Part shown: piece by piece, positions 9,389-17,294 of the stretch
Layout of the letters: each line of letters starts with the position of its first letter
Position numbering within the stretch: position 1 is the first letter of the stretch
NCBI GenBank assembly: GCA_050261675.1
Contig: JBLNDO010000011.1
Span: 1-23,808, forward strand
DNA: 23,808 bases
Direction: 5' to 3'
From: DASUBN01 sp050261675
GTDB lineage: Bacteria; Pseudomonadota; Gammaproteobacteria; Natronospirales; REEB76
Position numbers and translations under genes: made by a program
Notes under the pieces: model-generated
Seen by the model: the letters and a program-made list of their open reading frames with translations, nothing else
What the model was told of the DNA's origin: nothing
Databases searched by the model: none

Positions 9389-10249
9389 TCAGAACTTGCC
9401 CACCGGAATCTTGAGATAGACCACGCCGTTGGCTTCCGGTTCCGGCAAACGGCCCGCGCGGATGTTGACCTGGATGGCGGGGAGCAGCAGCGCCGGCACC
9501 GGCAGGGTCTTGTCCCGGCCCTCGCGCAGCCGGATGTAGTCGTTGCGCGAGGTCTTGCCCTTGAGGTGGATGTTCTCCTCCCGCTCGTCCCACACCGTGG
9601 TCTCGTGGCGGTGTTCGCGGCCGCCCGGCGCGTAGTCGTGGCACATATAGAGATGCGTGTCCTCGGGGAGTGCCAGGATCTTCTGGATGGAATCGAAGAG
9701 CTGTCCCGCATCGCCGCCCGGGAAGTCCGCCCGTGCGGTGCCGGAATCCGGCATGAACAGGGTGTCGCCCACGAAGGCGGTATCGTCGATCACGTAGGTG
9801 ACGCTATCGCTGGTATGCCCGGGCGTCGCCAGCACCCGTGCTTGTAGTTTGCCGATCTTGAAGGTCTCTCCGTCCTTGAAAAGATGGTCGAACTGGCTGC
9901 CGTCGGTCTTGAACTCGGGTCCCAAATTGTAGAGTGCCTTGAAGGCCTGTTGCACCTTCACGATGCCCTCGCCGATGGCGATCCGGCCACCCGCCTCCTG
10001 CTTCACAAACTGCGCGGCCGACAAGTGGTCCGCGTGGGCATGGGTCTCGAGGATCCAGTCCAGGATGTAGCGGCGCGCCTTCAGATGTTCCACCAGGACC
10101 TGCGCCGAGGCCGTGCCGCTGCGGCCCGAGGCGGCGTCGTAATCGAGTGCCGGGTCTATCACCGCCGCGTAGCGCGTGGCCTCGTCCGCCACCACATAGG
10201 ACCAGGTGGACGATGCCTTGTGAAAGAACGCCTTCACTTCGACGGTCAT
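9389..10249 (-). CDS. blh: Blh/ETHE1-type MBL-fold persulfide dioxygenase (sulfur dioxygenase)
   Basis: A metallo-beta-lactamase-fold non-heme iron enzyme expected to oxidise glutathione persulfide to sulfite. The metal-site motif is THAHADH (His70, His72, Asp74, His75), with further ligands in TPGHTSD (His145) and VGDTLF (Asp162), plus MCHDY (His204). His70, His145 and Asp162 correspond to the two-His-one-Asp iron site of ETHE1. The segment GTARADFPGGDA is typical of the Blh branch found with BigR in Xylella and Agrobacterium. The 286-residue length is normal for that branch. The start has GGGAGG 5 bases upstream. It is the first gene of the minus-strand block, diverging from the CDF gene across 50 bp. 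Paired with SQR, it would remove the sulfane sulfur that SQR makes. Confidence 0.9.
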   Translation of the reverse strand: MTVEVKAFFHKASSTWSYVVADEATRYAAVIDPALDYDAASGRSGTASAQVLVEHLKARRYILDWILETHAHADHLSAAQFVKQEAGGRIAIGEGIVKVQQAFKALYNLGPEFKTDGSQFDHLFKDGETFKIGKLQARVLATPGHTSDSVTYVIDDTAFVGDTLFMPDSGTARADFPGGDAGQLFDSIQKILALPEDTHLYMCHDYAPGGREHRHETTVWDEREENIHLKGKTSRNDYIRLREGRDKTLPVPALLLPAIQVNIRAGRLPEPEANGVVYLKIPVGKF

Positions 10250-10299
10250 GCACGCCTCCCGAATACGCCGCTTAATGATAGTGGATTTATACTTCGTGG

Positions 10300-11202
10300 A
10301 TGCCGGAACATGCTCCAGACCACGACCATTCCCATCACTATAGTCAAAAGCATTTTTGGCTCGGGTTCGCCATTACCCTCGGTTTCGCCGCCGTCGAGGC
10401 CCTGACCGGTTTCCTGTCCCATTCCCTGGCGCTGCTTTCCGACGCGGGCCACATGGCCACCGACGGCGCGGCACTGGCGATCGCGGGCATCGCCGGTTGG
10501 GTGGCGGGCCGCCCCGCCTCGCGGCACCACAGCTACGGCTTGGGGCGCGTGGAAGTCATGGCGGCCTTGCTCAACACCCTCTTGATGCTCGGCATCGCCG
10601 CCGGGATCGTGTTGGAGGCGGTATCGCGCTTCCGCCATCCGCCGGAGGTGCATGCGCCCCTGGTGATGGCGGTGGGCGCCGGCGGCGTGGCGGTGAATTT
10701 CCTGCTCTACAAGGTGCTGCAGCACGGCCGGCAGACGCTGAACGTGCACGCGACGTTGCTGCACGTGCTGGGGGACATGCTGGGCTCGGTGGCGGCCTTC
10801 CTGGCGGGGCTCGTGATCCTGCTCACCGGCTGGCTGCCCGTGGACCCGCTGCTGTCGCTGTTCATCGCCGTGCTGATCGTGATCTCGGGCCTGCGACTGC
10901 TGCGGGATGCCACCCAGGTGTTGCTGGAGGGCGTGCCGAGCAATCTGGACCTGGAGGAGATCGGCCGCAGTATGGCGGGCGTCGAGGGCGTGGGCTCGAT
11001 CCATGACCTGCACGTCTGGTGCGTCTCCTCCGACGAGGTGGCGCTCTCGGCGCACGTGGTCATCGAGGACATGGGTCTGTGGGACGCGGTCTACCAGGGA
11101 TTGAGGGCGCACCTGCACGACGCCTACCGCATCGACCACATCACCCTGCAGCCGGAGCCCCGCGTACTAGCGCGGGTGGCGGTGCAAGACATACGCCGTT
11201 GA
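10300..11202 (+). CDS. Cation diffusion facilitator transporter (CzcD/ZitB-like, likely zinc)
   Basis: Inner-membrane divalent-metal/proton antiporter of the CDF family. The N-terminus is His-rich (PEHAPDHDHSHHYSQKHFW), followed by six membrane segments. The transport site is visible as two HxxxD motifs: SDAGHMATD in helix 2 (H51, D55, with D48 nearby) and HVLGD in helix 5 (H155, D159). The C-terminal cytoplasmic domain contains VEGVGSIHDLHVW and HLHDAYRIDHITLQ, typical of the CzcD/ZitB branch. The 300-residue length is normal. No strong ribosome site precedes the ATG. The gene is divergent from blh and ends 6 bases before the converging neighbour's stop. Zinc preference is inferred from the branch. 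Confidence 0.93.
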   Translation: MPEHAPDHDHSHHYSQKHFWLGFAITLGFAAVEALTGFLSHSLALLSDAGHMATDGAALAIAGIAGWVAGRPASRHHSYGLGRVEVMAALLNTLLMLGIAAGIVLEAVSRFRHPPEVHAPLVMAVGAGGVAVNFLLYKVLQHGRQTLNVHATLLHVLGDMLGSVAAFLAGLVILLTGWLPVDPLLSLFIAVLIVISGLRLLRDATQVLLEGVPSNLDLEEIGRSMAGVEGVGSIHDLHVWCVSSDEVALSAHVVIEDMGLWDAVYQGLRAHLHDAYRIDHITLQPEPRVLARVAVQDIRR

Positions 11203-11208
11203 ACGGTT

Positions 11209-11613
11209 TTATAGAAGGATGACGGTCAGCAGCAGGATCACCAGGAGCGCCACCACACCACCCACAATTTTGAATTTGTGGCGCTCGAAGAAAGACGGTG
11301 GTACATATCCGGCGGCGGGTTTGGTCGGCAGGCTTCCCGTGCCGGCACGGGGCATGGTGGCGTCCACGCTGAAATCCCGGTAGGTCTCCATGGCCACCTG
11401 CTGGGTCTGGTACATCTTGCGCACGTCCGGCGGCATGGAATCCAGGCTCTCATATTCCTGGCCGTTGAATACCAGCTTCACCTGGGCGGCGGCGTGCTCC
11501 TGGTTGCGGGTCTCCACCGCCAGTTCATAGACACGGCGCACTTCCGCCGGCATCTCCTCGATGCTGGCGTAGGACTTGCCCGCCACCACGATCTTTTTCT
11601 TTTCCGCTCCCAC
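11209..11613 (-). CDS. Tail-anchored membrane protein with two MPxxVRxxY repeats, function unknown
   Basis: I do not recognise a named function. From the chosen GTG start (GGGAG 9 bases upstream) the protein is 134 residues. It has two copies of a 24-residue unit at about 7-30 (KIVVAGKSYASIEEMPAEVR..) and 46-69 (KLVFNGQEYESLDSMPPDVR..), a Pro-rich linker, and one C-terminal transmembrane helix (about 114-134) running to the last residue. The bulk would therefore be cytoplasmic and tail-anchored. An in-frame upstream start at 11679 would add 22 residues and overlap the MAPEG gene; it has poorer support. It lies 32 bases after the MAPEG stop and may be co-transcribed. Confidence 0.75.
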   Translation of the reverse strand: MGAEKKKIVVAGKSYASIEEMPAEVRRVYELAVETRNQEHAAAQVKLVFNGQEYESLDSMPPDVRKMYQTQQVAMETYRDFSVDATMPRAGTGSLPTKPAAGYVPPSFFERHKFKIVGGVVALLVILLLTVILL

Positions 11614-11645
11614 CTGCCGAGACTCCCTGACTCCGAATCCCAAGT

Positions 11646-12065
11646 CTAGCCGAACAGCGCGGCGGCCAACCACAGCCACAGCGCCGCCAGCACGGCATTG
11701 CTGGAGGCATAGGCGGCGAAACGGTAGAGGATGCGGTTGTAGGCCAGGTGGATGACGGTGTGAACGAGACGCAGCACCACGTAGGTCCAGGCCAGATAAA
11801 GTGTGACGGCGGTCACAGTATGCGTGACATAGGCCGTGAGGCAGGCCGCATAAAAAAGTACCGGCGCCTCCAGGAGATTCATGAAATTGCGGTTCACCAC
11901 CGCCACGTCCGGCGGCACGTTGGCGCTTTCGCCGTAACGGAAATCGTGGGCCCTCACCCGCCCGGCGAAACCCGCACCGAAACGCTTGAAGCCCATGTAA
12001 AGCATGACCGCGAAGGTCAGGAATACCAGCACGAGGACAGGCGCGAAGATGGATTCGGGACGCAT
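11646..12065 (-). CDS. MAPEG-family membrane protein
   Basis: A 139-residue, four-helix membrane protein of the MAPEG superfamily (membrane-associated proteins in eicosanoid and glutathione metabolism). The family hallmark NRNFMNLLEAPVLFYAACL is seen at about residues 58-76, with RLVHTVIHLAYNRILYRFAAY near the C-terminus. Bacterial members are often annotated generically, and the activity of this one is not predictable. The start is preceded by AGGAAG. Its first 8 codons, together with a few bases upstream, recur almost exactly at 13588-13610 in the relic between the DUF6763-like and LprI-like genes. Confidence 0.87.
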   Translation of the reverse strand: MRPESIFAPVLVLVFLTFAVMLYMGFKRFGAGFAGRVRAHDFRYGESANVPPDVAVVNRNFMNLLEAPVLFYAACLTAYVTHTVTAVTLYLAWTYVVLRLVHTVIHLAYNRILYRFAAYASSNAVLAALWLWLAAALFG

Positions 12066-12126
12066 GAAAACTTCCTGACGGGATTTTTCACAGTCTAACC
12101 GCGGGGGTTATTTCGTATGCTAATTA

Positions 12127-12132
12127 TGTCAA
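12127..12132 (-). promoter_or_regulatory. Candidate -35 element of the MAPEG promoter
   Basis: A perfect TTGACA is read on the minus strand, about 60 bases upstream of the MAPEG start and just beyond the terminator of the preceding barrel-protein gene. No clear -10 follows at 16-18 bases (TAACCC is the best match), so the promoter is only tentative. Confidence 0.35.
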
Positions 12133-12144
12133 GCCTTGGCGCGA

Positions 12145-12183
12145 AAAAAGAAGAAGGGCCCGGACTTCTGTCCGGGCCCTTTT
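12145..12183 (-). terminator. Rho-independent terminator of the outer-membrane barrel gene
   Basis: GGGCCCGGA (12156-12164) and TCCGGGCCC (12171-12179) form a 9-bp stem, extended by AA/TT, with a 6-base loop. On the minus strand the stem is followed by a T-rich run ending in TTTTTT. It starts about 25 bases after the barrel-protein stop. Confidence 0.92.
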
Positions 12184-12207
12184 CAGCTTGTGGATATCGG
12201 ATCGTGA

Positions 12208-12834
12208 TCAGAAGCGGTACACGACTCCAACGCTCAACAGATTGACGTCGTTTTCACCGGTCTTGTCCTGATTGCCTAGGCTGCTGTACTGGTCAAAGCC
12301 GGCCCGCAGAACCCAGTTGTACGTGAGCTTCCAGTTGACGCCGAGACCGTAGGTCACCTTCCAGTCGCTGCTCGACGGGCTGTCGGTGCTCGAGGCCAAG
12401 GAACCGGTGCCGGTGCCGTCGATCGCCACGTGGCCGAGAATCCCGCCGAAACGCAGGAAGCCGGACCAGTTATCGCTGAAGGGGTAGGTGCCGGTGCCCG
12501 CGAACACAAAACCATGGACCTTGCGCTTCGCCGAGAAGGTTCCCGCGCTCGGCGTGGTCACTGTGACGTTGGCCTCGCCCTGACCGAAGTCCACATAACT
12601 TGCTTCCGCACCCCAGTACTGGTTGAACTGGTAACCGCCGGTGAAGCGATAGCCCGTATCGCTATCGCTGGTGTGGCTCACGCCGCCGAAAGACTGCACC
12701 TGTCCAGTCAAGCCCGAATAATGGGCCTGGCCGGCGTCGGCCGCCAGGTAAAAGCCCTCGTCCGCCGCGTGCGCGGCGAGCGGCAGGCTCAATCCCGCCA
12801 GGGCGGCGGCGATGAAAAACAATTTGGTTTTCAT
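12208..12834 (-). CDS. Outer-membrane beta-barrel protein (OmpA transmembrane-domain-like)
   Basis: A secreted protein of 208 residues with a Sec signal peptide (MKTKLFFIAAALAGLSLPLAAHA, cleavage after AHA at residue 23). The mature part alternates polar and aromatic residues in beta strands, with typical segments DTGYRFTGGYQFNQYWGAEASYVDFG and LTYNWVLRAGFDQYSSLG. It ends DVNLLSVGVVYRF, and the terminal Phe is the BAM recognition signature. No periplasmic OmpA-C domain follows, so it is a stand-alone 8-strand-type barrel. AAGGAG precedes the ATG. Upstream lies a consensus FNR-type box with class II spacing, so low-oxygen control is likely. Its function (structural, adhesion or small-solute channel) is not determined. 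Confidence 0.88.
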   Translation of the reverse strand: MKTKLFFIAAALAGLSLPLAAHAADEGFYLAADAGQAHYSGLTGQVQSFGGVSHTSDSDTGYRFTGGYQFNQYWGAEASYVDFGQGEANVTVTTPSAGTFSAKRKVHGFVFAGTGTYPFSDNWSGFLRFGGILGHVAIDGTGTGSLASSTDSPSSSDWKVTYGLGVNWKLTYNWVLRAGFDQYSSLGNQDKTGENDVNLLSVGVVYRF

Positions 12835-12845
12835 GATTACTCCTT

Positions 12846-12858
12846 ACGTGTCACACGT
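12846..12858. repeat. Palindrome in the barrel-gene leader
   Basis: ACGTGT-C-ACACGT is a perfect 6+1+6 palindrome, 12-24 bases upstream of the barrel-protein ATG and directly upstream of its AAGGAG ribosome site. It could be an operator or a small leader hairpin affecting translation. Confidence 0.4.
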
Positions 12859-12881
12859 GGGGTTTTCCAAATTGACGCCCG

Positions 12882-12923
12882 ACTCTAGGCTCCGGTGGGG
12901 ACGGCAAATTTGATTCAGATCAA
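12882..12923 (-). promoter_or_regulatory. FNR-type box and class II promoter of the barrel-protein gene
   Basis: TTGATTCAGATCAA (12910-12923) is a perfect TTGAT-N4-ATCAA palindrome. On the minus strand TAGAGT (12887-12882) lies where a -10 element would be if the box were centred at -41.5, giving a start near 12875 and about 40 bases of leader. This is the classic geometry of an FNR/ANR-activated promoter. Confidence 0.72.
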
Positions 12924-12968
12924 ACGGATGTCACACGGCTGAAACATTGGTGCCTGCAAGGCATCCGG

Positions 12969-12982
12969 ATGATGCAGATCAA
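12969..12982. promoter_or_regulatory. Imperfect FNR-type site in the barrel/DUF6763 intergenic region
   Basis: ATGATGCAGATCAA has one mismatch from TTGAT-N4-ATCAA. It is the second of three FNR-like sites in the 292-bp divergent gap 12835-13126. It may be a secondary site for either gene, or decay of an older one. Confidence 0.35.
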
Positions 12983-13048
12983 TGCGCGGCGGATACGGAG
13001 GTGGGAAATTTAAAGGTTTTGCCCGTGCGGGCCCCAGCCATCCCCCGG

Positions 13049-13062
13049 TTGATCCAGGTCAG
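13049..13062 (+). promoter_or_regulatory. FNR/ANR-type box upstream of the DUF6763-like gene
   Basis: TTGATCCAGGTCAG differs by one base from the box upstream of sqr. Its centre is about 72 bases before the ATG at 13127. A -10 candidate with A at position 2 and T at position 6 (TAGCGT, 13086-13091) sits about 42 bases from the centre. Confidence 0.5.
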
Positions 13063-13126
13063 TGCTCCCGGATAGCCGCCTGGCTTAGCGTGGGCGTGAA
13101 TAGACAGGATATGGAGGAACGCCGTC

Positions 13127-13504
13127 ATGATCAGCGTCAAAGTTCATGTGCCGCCGTCCGTCGGCGAGTGGTACCTCGATCGGGAAACCGAGGAGGAATT
13201 CGAGGTGGTGGACCTGGACGAAGATGCCGACCTCGTGGAAGTCCAGTACCTGAACGGCGAGATCGGCGAGTTCGACCGGGAGGAATGGAACAGCCTGGAG
13301 CTTTCCAAGATCGAACCGCCGGAGGATTGGACCGTGGCCCTGGAGCCCGTGGAGGAAGGCGACGTAGGCTACGACGCGGAATCCTTCGAGCCCTCGCCCC
13401 AGCCGAAGCCCGTGCCGGGCTTCGAAGAAGAGAGCGTGCTGCGTGCCGACGAAGAGGACCCGCACCGCGAGTTCTTCGGCTCCGACCCGGAAGACCTGGA
13501 GTAG
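13127..13504 (+). CDS. Acidic DUF6763-like protein, function unknown
   Basis: A 125-residue, strongly acidic soluble protein. The N-terminal half (VPPSVGEWYLDRETEEEFEVVDLDEDADLVEVQYLNGEIGEFDREEW...EPPEDW) resembles the small DUF6763 family found in gammaproteobacteria, with a predicted short beta-sheet fold. The C-terminal 45 residues are Glu/Pro-rich and probably disordered. No catalytic motif is visible. A ribosome site GGAGG lies 9 bases upstream of the ATG. It is alone on the plus strand between minus-strand genes, and an FNR-type box lies in its upstream region, so it may belong to a low-oxygen regulon. The family assignment is from memory of its pattern. Confidence 0.8.
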   Translation: MISVKVHVPPSVGEWYLDRETEEEFEVVDLDEDADLVEVQYLNGEIGEFDREEWNSLELSKIEPPEDWTVALEPVEEGDVGYDAESFEPSPQPKPVPGFEEESVLRADEEDPHREFFGSDPEDLE

Positions 13505-13517
13505 ACGGTCCGGTTCC

Positions 13518-13607
13518 TCAGCCCGTCAGCGCGTAGGCCCTGACGGGAAAGGTGCCCATACCCTTCACTTTCACCGGCGCCGGGGCAAAGATGGATTCGG
13601 GACGCAT
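13518..13607 (-). pseudogene. Chimeric relic: MAPEG 5' end fused to cyclase 3' end
   Basis: This is a 30-codon ORF that begins MRPESIFAP, as the MAPEG gene at 12065 does, and continues APVKVKGMGTFPVRAYA, as the cyclase C-terminus at 14178 does. At DNA level 13588-13610 is identical over 23 bases to 12046-12068, and 13546-13581 matches 14203-14238 at 34 of 36 bases. The frame is preserved through the junction and a strong GGAGGGAGG precedes the ATG. It is most simply a recombination or duplication relic, though translation of the 29-residue peptide is possible. An 8-bp stem (CCCGTCAG 13522-13529, CTGACGGG 13540-13547) overlaps its end. Confidence 0.7.
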
Positions 13608-13649
13608 GAAGGCCTCCCTCCAAGCTGCCCCAACTCTAGACGAGTGCCG

Positions 13650-14129
13650 TCAGTCCGCCGAGCCCTCGTCCTGCGCGTGGATGGAGCCGGCGCACACATC
13701 GCCCACGGCCGCTCCCTCCAGCCAGCGGCGCAGCTCCTGGCTGCGCCGCTCGATGAGATAGGCCGCCGCCCCCGCGTTGCAGGTGGGGAAGCCGGAACCG
13801 TAGGCGGCCACGCCGCGCGGGTCGGGATAGAGCGCCGCCATCTCGGCGTCGAAGTAGGCGGACCAGGCGGCCTGGGATGCCTTCAGCTTGGTGATGAACT
13901 GGGTATCCGCGGCGTAGCGCTGCAGCACCTGTTGGTAGACCTGCGCCATCTCTTTCTTGGCCATAACCAAGTCCAACTGGGCACAGCGCACTTGGGTCTG
14001 TTCGTCGAGGCCGGGTCGGCCGCAGCCCAGGTCGGCATAGAGCTTGTCATCCGCCGTAGGCGCGGAATCGGCCGCTGCGGCACTGCCGCAGGTCAAAAAG
14101 AGTATCAGCAGGATGAAACTGGGACGCAT
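13650..14129 (-). CDS. Secreted LprI-like (DUF1311) protein
   Basis: A periplasmic protein of 159 residues with a Sec signal peptide (MRPSFILLILFLTCGSAAAAD, probable cleavage after AAA). The mature part matches the lysozyme-inhibitor LprI / DUF1311 pattern: an early Cys (LGCGRPGLDEQTQVRCAQLDLVMAKKEMAQVYQQVL) followed by KASQAAWSAYFDAEMAALYP and a late Cys pair (FPTCNAG, GDVCAGS), probably disulfide-bonded. Family members include a mycobacterial lysozyme inhibitor, but many are uncharacterised. The ATG at 14129 is chosen because GGAG lies 8 bases upstream; an in-frame GTG at 14138 would add three residues. It lies 48 bases after the cyclase stop and may be co-transcribed. Confidence 0.82.
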   Translation of the reverse strand: MRPSFILLILFLTCGSAAAADSAPTADDKLYADLGCGRPGLDEQTQVRCAQLDLVMAKKEMAQVYQQVLQRYAADTQFITKLKASQAAWSAYFDAEMAALYPDPRGVAAYGSGFPTCNAGAAAYLIERRSQELRRWLEGAAVGDVCAGSIHAQDEGSAD

Positions 14130-14177
14130 GGTGGACACTCCGGCGGGGTGACACCGGAAGTCTAGCCCAGCCTTGCT

Positions 14178-14822
14178 CTATATGACTGCGTAAGCCCGGA
14201 CCGGAAAGGTGCCCATGCCCTTCACCTTCACCGGCGCCGCGTGCAAGCGGAAGCCGGAATCCGGGAGCTTTTCCAAGTTGCACATGTGCTCGCAGATGGG
14301 AATCTCTGCCCCCAGGAGCACCGTGTGCACCGGCCGCTCGCCCGTGGCTGTGCTGTCTATGTTCAGGGAATCGATACCCACGAAGGCTGCGCCTTGGTCT
14401 CTTAACCACACGGCTGCCGCTTCCGTCAGGAACGGGTGACCTTCGAAATATTGGTCGGTGCGCCAATGCCGTGCCCAGCCGGTATGGACCAGCACCGCCT
14501 TGCCCTTCACCTTGGCCTTGCCGAACAACTCCGGCCCGTTGGAGCGTTCCTGGGTATGGAACACCAGTCCTTCCAAGTCCACCAGGGATTCCAGCGGCAG
14601 TTCGGATAAGTCCTTGCCCTTCTCGTAGCGGTGGAAAGGTGCATCCACGTAAGTGCCGGTGTTGGCCACCATCTCGATCTTGCCGATCTGGAAGGTAGTG
14701 GTCTCGGAATATTTCTTCTTGGAGGCTTCGCGGGAGAGGAAATCGCAGACGATGGGCGCCGGCAGGCCTTTGTAGGTGATCATGCCGTGTTCGACGGCGT
14801 GGCTAAGGTCAATAAGCTTCAT
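14178..14822 (-). CDS. Cyclase-family (kynurenine formamidase-like) metal hydrolase with variant metal motif
   Basis: A soluble protein of 214 residues belonging to the cyclase/KynB superfamily. It begins KLIDLSHAVEHGMITYKGLPAP and contains the metal-site region NTGTYVDAPFH (residues 54-64), FVGIDSLNIDS, a late CEHMCNLEKLP and the C-terminal VKVKGMGTFPVRAYA typical of the family. The canonical motif is HxGTHxDxPxH; here the first two His are Asn54 and Tyr58 while Asp60 and His64 remain, so metal binding or chemistry may differ. I do not assign kynurenine formamidase: no other kyn genes are near. The start overlaps the stop of the upstream AT-rich gene as ATGA and has no own ribosome site. Confidence 0.85.
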   Translation of the reverse strand: MKLIDLSHAVEHGMITYKGLPAPIVCDFLSREASKKKYSETTTFQIGKIEMVANTGTYVDAPFHRYEKGKDLSELPLESLVDLEGLVFHTQERSNGPELFGKAKVKGKAVLVHTGWARHWRTDQYFEGHPFLTEAAAVWLRDQGAAFVGIDSLNIDSTATGERPVHTVLLGAEIPICEHMCNLEKLPDSGFRLHAAPVKVKGMGTFPVRAYAVI

Positions 14823-15385
14823 TTACGAAGATTTAATTCGATATAAGGACAGTAACCAACACGAGGAGCATATGAAAATAATAAATATGCTTTGGTGATA
14901 TTCTCAAATGGACCGAATGAAACTTCATTTAGTGCAACTTTATAAGTTTCGTAATCTATCGTAAGTTCATCTGTATGAATCACAATAACTACATCGCTAT
15001 ACGGACCACCGTAATAACGTTTCTTATCTTTTTCCAGCAGCCTTGACCTTAGTTCGTCTGCTACTTCAGGCACCTTCCAGTTTTTATACACCCGCTTATA
15101 TTCGGACTTTGCATTTTGATTGATTTCAATTGCTTCTTTAGAGACAAGTTCCGTTACCTCAATTGCAATCAACTTTTTCGATTGGGTGTGCGCAACACAA
15201 TCAGGTGCTTTGTAGGAGCCTGGTCCAATGTCTAAGTTGCCGAACCAACCAACCTCATTTTCATCTAGCGCTTCATGAAGGCTTTCCACTATCCCTAATT
15301 CTTTGGTTTGCTTATCAGGCCATTCAAAAAAAGAAGCGTATTTTCTGAGGCCTAATACAGTCACTTTTAGTCTTTTCAAATCCAT
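14819..15385 (-). CDS. AT-rich horizontally acquired gene, possible PD-(D/E)xK-like protein, function unknown
   Basis: A 188-residue protein with no confident family. Its DNA is about 38% GC (hand count over 14821-15360) between neighbours well above 60%, and its codons favour A/T endings, so it was acquired recently. The segment APDCVA (Asp62) followed by LIAIEVTEL (Glu76, Thr78) resembles the D...ExT/K core of PD-(D/E)xK nuclease-like proteins, and Lys/Arg-rich helices follow; this is only suggestive. It starts 18 bases after the thiC stop, with AAGGTAAAG as a weak ribosome site. Its stop overlaps the cyclase start by 4 bases, which would couple translation. No transposase, repeat or att site is seen at its edges. 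Confidence 0.7.
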   Translation of the reverse strand: MDLKRLKVTVLGLRKYASFFEWPDKQTKELGIVESLHEALDENEVGWFGNLDIGPGSYKAPDCVAHTQSKKLIAIEVTELVSKEAIEINQNAKSEYKRVYKNWKVPEVADELRSRLLEKDKKRYYGGPYSDVVIVIHTDELTIDYETYKVALNEVSFGPFENITKAYLLFSYAPRVGYCPYIELNLRK

Positions 15386-15403
15386 CGTTTTTCGACTTTA
15401 CCT

Positions 15404-17248
<1,845 letters not shown>

Positions 17249-17280
17249 GTTCGAATCCTCGTCGTGCGACGAGGGAATAC
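17249..17280 (-). promoter_or_regulatory. RBS-sequestering expression platform of the thiC riboswitch
   Basis: On the minus strand CCTCGTCG (17274-17267) and CGACGAGG (17264-17257) form a hairpin that buries the thiC ribosome site CGAGGA. The preceding GTATTCCCTCG (17280-17270) can instead pair with the aptamer's 3' strand CGAGGGAATGC (17308-17298) over 11 positions with one G-U wobble. The two pairings share CCTCG and are mutually exclusive: TPP binding frees the sequester strand (OFF), and its absence exposes the ribosome site (ON). Confidence 0.8.
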
Positions 17281-17294
17281 CCGGGCGATGCCGC

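Noticed and set aside
8216..10249. Classification of the ArsR-family regulator as an arsenic or cadmium sensor
   Set aside because: No CxC metal motif and no ars or cad genes nearby. The cysteine spacing and neighbours fit persulfide sensing better.
12982..13536. Plus-strand open frame starting MRGGYGGG and overlapping the DUF6763-like gene
   Set aside because: Low-complexity Arg/Gly-rich translation in another frame. The 13127-13504 frame has a strong ribosome site and a family-like sequence.
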